This document shows positions 58,852 through 64,000 of a stretch of 64,000 nucleotides of DNA, piece by piece. The position numbers were made by a program, and so were the translations under genes. This DNA is from Pseudomonas sp. Q2-TVG4-2 (GTDB lineage Bacteria > Pseudomonadota > Gammaproteobacteria > Pseudomonadales > Pseudomonadaceae), in NCBI RefSeq assembly GCF_013620795.1, contig NZ_LGLW01000001.1, positions 310,001 to 374,000 of the forward strand, written 5' to 3'. A model generated the notes under the pieces. It had not been told where the DNA came from and searched no databases. It saw only the letters and a list, made by a program, of their open reading frames with translations. The first letter of the stretch is position 1. Every line of letters starts with the position of its first letter.

Positions 58852-59307
58852 TCAAAGCTCATGCATGCGATTGACCTGCTGCGCCAGGCGCATGGTTTCC
58901 TGCTCTTCAAGCTGTAGCATTTCCCCGAGCAATTCGCCCGCCCGACCCAGACCGGGGCTACTTTCGAGCGAGCGGTACAGGTCAATGATCTGATTGTGGA
59001 TGCCAAAGATTTCTCGTGAGATCTCATCGACGCTCATCTGGCCGTAGGACTCGCTATCGAGTTCGAGCACCAGCAGCTCGCCACGAACGGCATCATGGAG
59101 CCGGGTCTGCAGCGCCTGAGGGTCAGCATGCTCCTTGATCCGGGCAATGGTTCCGATCAGTTCCCGCTCATGCTGCACCAGATAGTCCAACAGCATCTTC
59201 GCCAGCGAATCGCTGCGCTCATCGGCAGCTTCTGCCATACAGTCAGCCAGCCGGGCATGAGCCTGGTGGGTCCAGTCGATCAGGTCTTCGCATCGTTCGA
59301 TGTTCAT
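58852..59307 (-). CDS. Helical protein of unknown function (151 aa)
   Basis: 151 residues starting MNIERCEDLIDWTHQAHARLADCM, strongly predicted to be all-helical and acidic. GGAGGAGGC is 3-5 bases before ATG 59307, an unusually strong ribosome-binding site that fixes the start. The pattern of His/Glu residues along amphipathic helices recalls ferritin-like or hemerythrin-like bundles, but no full metal motif is evident. Convergent with the PAQR gene and divergent from the copper operon. Confidence 0.75.
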   Translation of the reverse strand: MNIERCEDLIDWTHQAHARLADCMAEAADERSDSLAKMLLDYLVQHERELIGTIARIKEHADPQALQTRLHDAVRGELLVLELDSESYGQMSVDEISREIFGIHNQIIDLYRSLESSPGLGRAGELLGEMLQLEEQETMRLAQQVNRMHEL

Positions 59308-59671
59308 GCTGCCTCCTCCGCGCTGAGGGTTGCCTGGCAGGATGTCCGGGCAATGGATCGAGCAGCGCTGTAGCCAGACCGATGCAAGCATGCCCGATGG
59401 CAATTGACCAGTGCTGGGTGTCGGCCCGCACAACAATTCGCCTTCCCCAATCTCTCGAAAGCGGGTTCAGGCGCGTTGGCGGACAGAATATCGAACGCTG
59501 TCCACCGTCGCGGCCGCTGCAACGAATCTCACCGTGACGTGCGCTCGATGATCGAATGGCATTAGCGTCAACGATAGCAAATGGTGCTCTGACAGCCGCT
59601 TGACCTTGCCATAAGGGAAAGGTTGAACATCGAGCCAAGCCGGATTGACCGGCATTCGCGAGGTTTCTCTC
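59308..59671. other. 364-bp intergenic region upstream of the copper operon
   Basis: No convincing gene seen on either strand. It separates the 151-aa gene from the copper operon and contains the MerR/CueR-type promoter at 59600-59630. The remaining 290 bases have no recognised repeat or RNA feature. Confidence 0.5.
59600..59630 (+). promoter_or_regulatory. MerR/CueR-type copper-responsive promoter and operator
   Basis: TTGACC (-35, 59600-59605) is followed by a 19-base spacer and GAACAT (-10, 59625-59630). The long spacer is the hallmark of MerR-family activation by DNA distortion. The spacer holds the dyad ACCTTGCC-N5-GGAAAGGT (59603-59623), which matches CueR boxes in front of copA/cueO genes, with 7 of 8 half-site positions symmetric. 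The first gene starts 41 bases later. No CueR gene is in the window, so regulation in trans is assumed. Confidence 0.85.
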
Positions 59672-59932
59672 ATGAGCATCAATCTTCAGGTACAGGGCAT
59701 GACGTGCGGCGCCTGCGTCCGTCACGTGACCCAAGCGTTGAGCCCTCTCGCAGGCGTCACTGATGTCGAGGTCGATCTCGCTACCGGCCGCGTTCGAATC
59801 GAAGGCGATGCCGATAGCACGTCGCTGATCGCGGCGCTGGACGAGGCCGGCTATCCGGCACAACTTGCCAACCAGGCAAGCCCCACCTCAGCGCCCGCGA
59901 GGGGTTGTGGCAGCGGCTGCGGTTGTCGCTGA
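59672..59932 (+). CDS. Heavy-metal-associated (HMA) copper chaperone with Cys-rich tail
   Basis: 86 residues. A single ferredoxin-like HMA domain with Cu(I)-binding motif MTCGAC (Cys12, Cys15). After the domain a short linker ends in RGCGSGCGCR, adding Cys79, Cys83 and Cys85. Canonical CopZ is 65-70 residues without such a tail. It probably carries Cu(I) in the cytoplasm. It is first in the operon controlled by the CueR-like promoter. The tail could be a second copper site. Confidence 0.9.
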   Translation: MSINLQVQGMTCGACVRHVTQALSPLAGVTDVEVDLATGRVRIEGDADSTSLIAALDEAGYPAQLANQASPTSAPARGCGSGCGCR

Positions 59933-59959
59933 TTTTTTCTTCTTCTGGAGTGTTCGCTA

Positions 59960-60394
59960 ATGAAATTCAAACTCGCCATCATCGCCGCGCTGTTCATGGC
60001 CGGTAGCGCACAGGCCGCTGAAATCATCGACGTTCACCGCGACGCCAATTGCGGCTGTTGCAAGGACTGGGTCAAGTATCTGCAAGCTAACGGCTTCGAA
60101 GTCCGGGACCACGTGGAAAACAACATGAGCGCGGTCAAGCAACGTCTCGGCGTAGCGCCGCGACTCGGCTCCTGCCACACCGGCGTGATCAACGGCAAGT
60201 TTGTTGAAGGGCATGTCCCGGTGGCGCAAATCCTTGAGCTGAAGCAGCGTGGAGATCTGGTCGGTGCCGCGGTGCCAGGCATGCCGTCGGGCTCGCCCGG
60301 CATGGACTATGGCCAACCCGCGCAGGCGTATCAGGTGATCGGCCTGACCGCCGCCGGTAAAGATGTGATTATGGCCGACTACGCCGCGGAGTAA
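59960..60394 (+). CDS. DUF411 periplasmic copper-resistance protein
   Basis: 144 residues with signal peptide (1-19, ending AQA) and a DUF411 domain. NCGCCKDW (Cys31, Cys33, Cys34) is the family metal motif; RLGSCHTGVINGKFVEGHV adds Cys72 and His73 and a later His. DUF411 proteins, including CopG of cus- and cop-type clusters, bind copper with a redox-active set of Cys and are found in copper-resistance loci. Lies 27 bases after the HMA gene. Confidence 0.9.
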   Translation: MKFKLAIIAALFMAGSAQAAEIIDVHRDANCGCCKDWVKYLQANGFEVRDHVENNMSAVKQRLGVAPRLGSCHTGVINGKFVEGHVPVAQILELKQRGDLVGAAVPGMPSGSPGMDYGQPAQAYQVIGLTAAGKDVIMADYAAE

Positions 60395-60545
60395 GTTCGC
60401 TGATTCCCGCAGCGCTCGCAGGCGTGCGGCAACCGGTCGCTTCGTGGCTGGGATCCGAGCGCGGGCGCTCCGCGTACTAAGGGCGTCGTACCCGTGCTGA
60501 AGCCAAGGTACGATCAGTCAATTTCGCTAACCGAACAGGATCATC

Positions 60546-62333
60546 ATGCTATCCATACCTACCCGGCGAACCTTCATCAAGAGCCTGGCCGCAGGTAGCA
60601 TCGTTGCCGGTCTGGGCGTTTGGCGTCAGCCCGTATGGGCGGTGGCGCGCCATGGCCAATCAAGCGATCAGGGCGTGCTCGCGGGTACCGAATTCGACCT
60701 GACCATCGACTCGCTCGGGGTCAACTTCAGCGGTCGCGAACGCACCGCGATGGCAATCAACGGAAGCATTCCCGGCCCGCTGCTGCGCTGGCGCGAAGGC
60801 GAGACCGTGACGCTGCGCGTACACAATCGACTGCCGCAGGACACCTCTATCCACTGGCACGGCATCCTGTTGCCGGCCAACATGGACGGCGTACCCGGCT
60901 TCAGCTTCGCCGGGATCGCACCGGATGGCATGTACGAGTACCGCTTCAAGGTGAAACAGAGCGGCACCTACTGGTACCACAGCCACTCGGCCTTCCAGGA
61001 GCAGCTCGGCGTCTATGGGCCGCTTGTGATCGATCCACTCGAGCCCGAGCCATTCGAATACCAGCGTGACTACGTGGTGATGCTCACCGACTGGACCGAT
61101 GAAAGCCCGGCGCGGGTACTGGACAAGCTGAAGAAGCAATCCGATTACTACAACCGCGGTCGCCGCACGCTGGGTGACTTCATCGACGACGTCGCCGACC
61201 AGGGTTGGAGTGAAACCCTGACTAATCGCTGGGCCTGGGCGAAAATGAAGATGACGCCCACTGACCTCGCCGATATCAGCGGCGCCACCTACACCTATCT
61301 GCTCAACGGTCATGCACCGGACGGCAACTGGACCGGGCTGTTCGAGCCAGGCGAGCGGGTGCGCCTGCGCCTGATCAACGGCTCGGCCATGAGCTATTTC
61401 GACTTTCGCATTCCCGGCCTCAAACTCGTTGTCGTCGCAGTAGATGGCCAGAATGTCGAGCCGGTGGAGGTCGACGAGCTGCGGTTGGCGGTAGCCGAGA
61501 CCGTCGACGTTATCGTCGCGCCGGATGGCAGCCAGGACGCCTACACCCTGTTCGCCCAATCAATGGACCGCAGCGGCTATGCTCGCGGCACGTTGTCGGT
61601 GCGCCAAGGCCTGAGCGCGCCGGTACCGCAGCCCGATCCACGGCCCGAGCTGAGCATGGAAGACATGGGCCATGGCGATCACGGCTCGCATGGTGCCGGC
61701 ACCGAGCCGCCGCCGATGGATCACGGGGCCATGAACCACGGCGAAATGGACCACAGTCAGATGGATCATTCCACCATGGGTCACGGCGATGCCGAGCGCA
61801 GCAGCTCGATGCAGGCCCACCCGGCTAGCGAAAACGGCAACCCACTGGTGGACATGCAGACCATGATGCCACTGCCGAAACTGGACGATCCGGGTATCGG
61901 TCTGCGCGACAATGGCCGCCGTGTCTTGACCTACGCGGATCTGCGCAGCACCTTCGCCGATCCGGATGGCCGCGAGCCGACGCGCACCATCGAGCTGCAC
62001 CTGACCGGCCACATGGAGCGCTTCGCCTGGTCATTCGACGGCATTCCCTTCGCCGATGCCGAGCCTATCCGCCTGAAGTATGGCGAGCGCGTGCGTTTCG
62101 TGCTGGTCAACGACACCATGATGCACCACCCCATCCATCTGCACGGGTTGTGGAGCGATCTGGAGGATGCGCACGGCCAGTTTCAGGTGCGTAAGCACAC
62201 CATCGACATGCCACCCGGTTCGAAACGCAGCTACCGCGTCACCGCCGATGCCCTCGGGCGCTGGGCCTATCATTGCCACATGCTGATGCACATGGACCTT
62301 GGCATGTTCCGCGAAGTCCGTGTCGAAGAATGA
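60546..62333 (+). CDS. copA: Copper-resistance multicopper oxidase CopA
   Basis: 595 residues. The twin-arginine signal RRTFIKSLAAGS directs it to the periplasm. Copper ligands are in IHWHGILLP, YWYHSHSAFQEQLG, HHPIHLHGLWSDL and YHCHMLMHMDLGMF, all four motifs of a three-domain multicopper oxidase. A Met/His-rich insertion lies at about 371-423 (MEDMGHGDHGSHG, then MNHGEMDHSQMDH), the surplus-copper storage region of CopA/PcoA. It oxidises Cu(I) and sequesters copper. Note that it is not the P-type ATPase also called CopA. Confidence 0.97.
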   Translation: MLSIPTRRTFIKSLAAGSIVAGLGVWRQPVWAVARHGQSSDQGVLAGTEFDLTIDSLGVNFSGRERTAMAINGSIPGPLLRWREGETVTLRVHNRLPQDTSIHWHGILLPANMDGVPGFSFAGIAPDGMYEYRFKVKQSGTYWYHSHSAFQEQLGVYGPLVIDPLEPEPFEYQRDYVVMLTDWTDESPARVLDKLKKQSDYYNRGRRTLGDFIDDVADQGWSETLTNRWAWAKMKMTPTDLADISGATYTYLLNGHAPDGNWTGLFEPGERVRLRLINGSAMSYFDFRIPGLKLVVVAVDGQNVEPVEVDELRLAVAETVDVIVAPDGSQDAYTLFAQSMDRSGYARGTLSVRQGLSAPVPQPDPRPELSMEDMGHGDHGSHGAGTEPPPMDHGAMNHGEMDHSQMDHSTMGHGDAERSSSMQAHPASENGNPLVDMQTMMPLPKLDDPGIGLRDNGRRVLTYADLRSTFADPDGREPTRTIELHLTGHMERFAWSFDGIPFADAEPIRLKYGERVRFVLVNDTMMHHPIHLHGLWSDLEDAHGQFQVRKHTIDMPPGSKRSYRVTADALGRWAYHCHMLMHMDLGMFREVRVEE

Positions 62334-62344
62334 AGGGGAACCCT

Positions 62345-62662
62345 ATGAACAACTCCACGCGCAATAGCCTGATCGCGTTCGGCCTGGTCGCGGCCTTGCA
62401 GCTAACTGCCGCTCAAGCGCAAGTTGAACACGACGACCATCACCGGGATGACACCCCGTCGACGCAGAACAGCCCGCAACTCCATCAGCCAGACCGGAAG
62501 CACGGCGAGATGATGAATCACGAAGGCATGGATCACGACCGGATGATGCAGATGCACGAACAGCACATGGGCCAGGAGATGAATCACGGCAACATGGGCA
62601 AGGGTCAGATGCAAAGCAATGAGCCCGAAGGGACCAACAAGGGCCCGCAACATGACCACTAA
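62345..62662 (+). CDS. Small Met/His-rich periplasmic protein (105 aa)
   Basis: 105 residues. A signal peptide (1-25, ending AQA) precedes an 80-residue low-complexity chain rich in His, Met, Asp and Gln ([23 protein letters not shown]). About 12 Met and 15 His suggest copper sequestration in the periplasm. No fold or family is recognised. ATG 62345 is 11 bases after the copA stop with GAAGGGG upstream, and its end overlaps copB by 11 bases, so it is part of the operon. Confidence 0.8.
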   Translation: MNNSTRNSLIAFGLVAALQLTAAQAQVEHDDHHRDDTPSTQNSPQLHQPDRKHGEMMNHEGMDHDRMMQMHEQHMGQEMNHGNMGKGQMQSNEPEGTNKGPQHDH

Positions 62663-63602
62663 GTTGCCCCTGGTCATCGCGTTCAGTCTGGCCGCGGCGA
62701 CGAGCCAGGCGCAAGAGGCCATGGATCACTCGGGCCATGCGGGACATGGCGGCCACGCGCCAGCGCCTACGATCGAGATGGACCATGGCCGCACGGATCC
62801 TGGTCATGGCCAGGTGGATCATCACACCATGGACCACTCAAGCCATGAGATGCCGCGCCCTCCTGAAACAGGCATTCCGCCGGGACAGGCGACGCGTGCG
62901 CCGGTCCCGACCATCAGGCCCGCCGATCACAGCACCGCGTTTCCCGAGCTGCCTGAGCACCGAATGCATCAGGGCGGCATCCACTTCATGTTCCTCGCCG
63001 ACCAGCTGGAATGGCAGGACGCCGACGACGCCAGTGCACTGGCCTGGGATTTCAGCGGCTGGGCCGGCGGCGACATCGATCGTCTGGCGTTTCGTTCGGA
63101 AGGCGAGCGGACCGACGGCCATACCGAAGAGGCGGAGCTGCAATTGCTCTGGAGTCACGCCATCGGTCCCTGGTGGGAAACCGTCGCCGGCCTGCGTCAG
63201 GACTTCAAGCCCGGCTCGCCACAGACCTGGGCGGCTTTCGGCGTACAGGGAATGCCGCTGTATGGGTTGGAAACCGAAGCCACCGCTTTCATCGGTGAAG
63301 GCGGCCAAACCGCGCTACGCCTGGAAGCCGATTACGACATCTTGCTGACCCAGCGTTGGGTGTTGCAGCCCACCGCTGAGCTCAACCTGCATGGGCGCAA
63401 TGACGAACAGCGCGGGGTCGGCTCTGGCCTCAGCGAGGCCAGCGTCGGATTGCGCCTTCGCTATGAGATCAGCCGGCAATTCGCGCCGTACGTGGGGGTA
63501 AGCTGGAGCCGCGCGTACGGTAACAGCGCCGAGCTGCAGCGTGCCGAAGGTGAAGACACAAGCGAAGCTCGCCTGCTGGCGGGTATCCGATTCTGGTTTT
63601 AA
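62652..63602 (+). CDS. copB: Copper-resistance outer-membrane protein CopB
   Basis: 316 residues. A signal peptide (1-20, ending AQA) precedes a Met/His-rich segment (about 24-70, [21 protein letters not shown]). The C-terminal two thirds (about 105-316) is a CopB-type beta-barrel with [27 protein letters not shown] and the end motif LLAGIRFWF. It is an outer-membrane copper-binding protein. The start ATG 62652 lies inside the previous gene, so translation is coupled. Confidence 0.95.
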   Translation: MTTKLPLVIAFSLAAATSQAQEAMDHSGHAGHGGHAPAPTIEMDHGRTDPGHGQVDHHTMDHSSHEMPRPPETGIPPGQATRAPVPTIRPADHSTAFPELPEHRMHQGGIHFMFLADQLEWQDADDASALAWDFSGWAGGDIDRLAFRSEGERTDGHTEEAELQLLWSHAIGPWWETVAGLRQDFKPGSPQTWAAFGVQGMPLYGLETEATAFIGEGGQTALRLEADYDILLTQRWVLQPTAELNLHGRNDEQRGVGSGLSEASVGLRLRYEISRQFAPYVGVSWSRAYGNSAELQRAEGEDTSEARLLAGIRFWF

Positions 63603-63614
63603 ATAGGCCGGCCC

Positions 63615-64000
63615 ATGCTCAAGACCCTTACGATATTGCTGTTGGCTGTCCTTGCGATCATTCTGGCCGGTGCGGCAGTGGTGTATTCCGGCGTGATTAA
63701 CGTCGCCGCCGATCATCCGCACAGCTCACCGGTTCACGCGCTGTTGGAAGTGGCTCGGGAGCGCTCCATTGCGGTTCGTACCGAGGGCATCGAGGTACCA
63801 GACCTAAGCGATCCGGAGCTGATCCGATCGGGCGCGGGCAACTACGATGCCATGTGCGTCGCCTGCCATCTCGCCCCGGGTGTCGCTGGCACGGAGCTGA
63901 GCCAGAACCTCAACCCGGCGCCGCCAAACCTCACCAATCGCAACCGGCCGGACGATCCCGCCAGCGATTTCTGGGTCATCAAACACGGCATCAAGGCCAC
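63615..64000 (+). CDS. Membrane-anchored c-type cytochrome, N-terminal part (cut by window end)
   Basis: 128 codons visible. An N-terminal hydrophobic anchor or uncleaved signal (about 4-27) is followed by a haem-binding CxxCH motif (CVACH near residue 81, in YDAMCVACHLAPGV). PPNLTNR and DFWVIKHGIK follow the class I cytochrome pattern. Cytochrome c genes commonly follow copAB in pseudomonad copper operons; the role, possibly electron transfer from CopA-linked copper oxidation, is inference. The end lies outside the window. Confidence 0.9.
   Translation, partial: MLKTLTILLLAVLAIILAGAAVVYSGVINVAADHPHSSPVHALLEVARERSIAVRTEGIEVPDLSDPELIRSGAGNYDAMCVACHLAPGVAGTELSQNLNPAPPNLTNRNRPDDPASDFWVIKHGIKA

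Noticed and set aside
59243-59863. 206-codon minus-strand frame across the copper promoter
   Set aside because: It overlaps the strong 151-residue gene in another frame and the CueR-type promoter, and has no plausible ribosome-binding site or protein motif.

Overview
The window is 64 kb of GC-rich chromosome from a gamma-proteobacterium of the Pseudomonas type, most likely the Pseudomonas stutzeri group (Stutzerimonas). The tol-pal, ruvABC, YebC, AspRS, Dps and cold-shock gene order, a GTG-started 201-codon RuvA, an OprD-family porin and PlsB beside a GldG-type ABC module all fit that group. Species is inferred; no rRNA gene is present. There is no phage, transposase, integrase or CRISPR array.

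Layout. 1-7.4 kb: start of dapA (cut by the window edge), gcvR, bcp, a PerM-like membrane protein, a TusA-fold protein, the M48 protease BepA, nadA and an acetyl-CoA/succinate CoA-transferase. 7.6-9.1 kb: tRNA-Lys(TTT) and queC-queE (7-deazaguanine synthesis). 9.2-19.6 kb: a minus-strand block aspS / yebC / ruvC-ruvA-ruvB / ybgC-tolQ-tolR-tolA-tolB-pal-cpoB, with many genes touching or overlapping and terminators marking its transcription units. 20-30.5 kb: Dps, a membrane-anchored cold-shock-domain protein, slyX-HIT, an OprD-family porin, proS, a lipoprotein, a lytic transglycosylase, a TlpA-like lipoprotein, YihY, arsC-wrbA-DUF2069. 30.6-37.2 kb: hda with a second PerM-like protein, a DUF2066 protein, purM-purN and two envelope proteins. 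37.2-46.4 kb: the lysine/diaminopimelate genes dapC, dapD and dapE mixed with the CsdA-CsdE-TcdA sulfur/tRNA-modification trio, RlmA, small reductases and small unknown proteins.

46.7-55.5 kb: a three-gene GldG-permease-ATPase transporter and plsB, separated by four accessory genes (YdhR-like protein, isochorismatase-fold protein with Ser in place of the nucleophilic Cys, methyltransferase, small membrane protein). 55.7-59.3 kb: a CSLREA/choice-of-anchor-Q type lipoprotein, a DUF4197 protein, a hemolysin-III/PAQR membrane protein and an unknown helical protein.

59.6-64 kb: the strongest accessory system, a copper-resistance operon. A MerR/CueR-type promoter (TTGACC, 19-bp spacer, dyad ACCTTGCC-N5-GGAAAGGT) precedes an HMA copper chaperone with a Cys-rich tail, a periplasmic DUF411 protein, the Tat-exported multicopper oxidase CopA, a small Met/His-rich periplasmic protein, the outer-membrane protein CopB and the start of a membrane-anchored cytochrome c that runs off the window. 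The set would bind, oxidise and sequester copper in the periplasm. No regulator gene or copper P-type ATPase lies inside the window.
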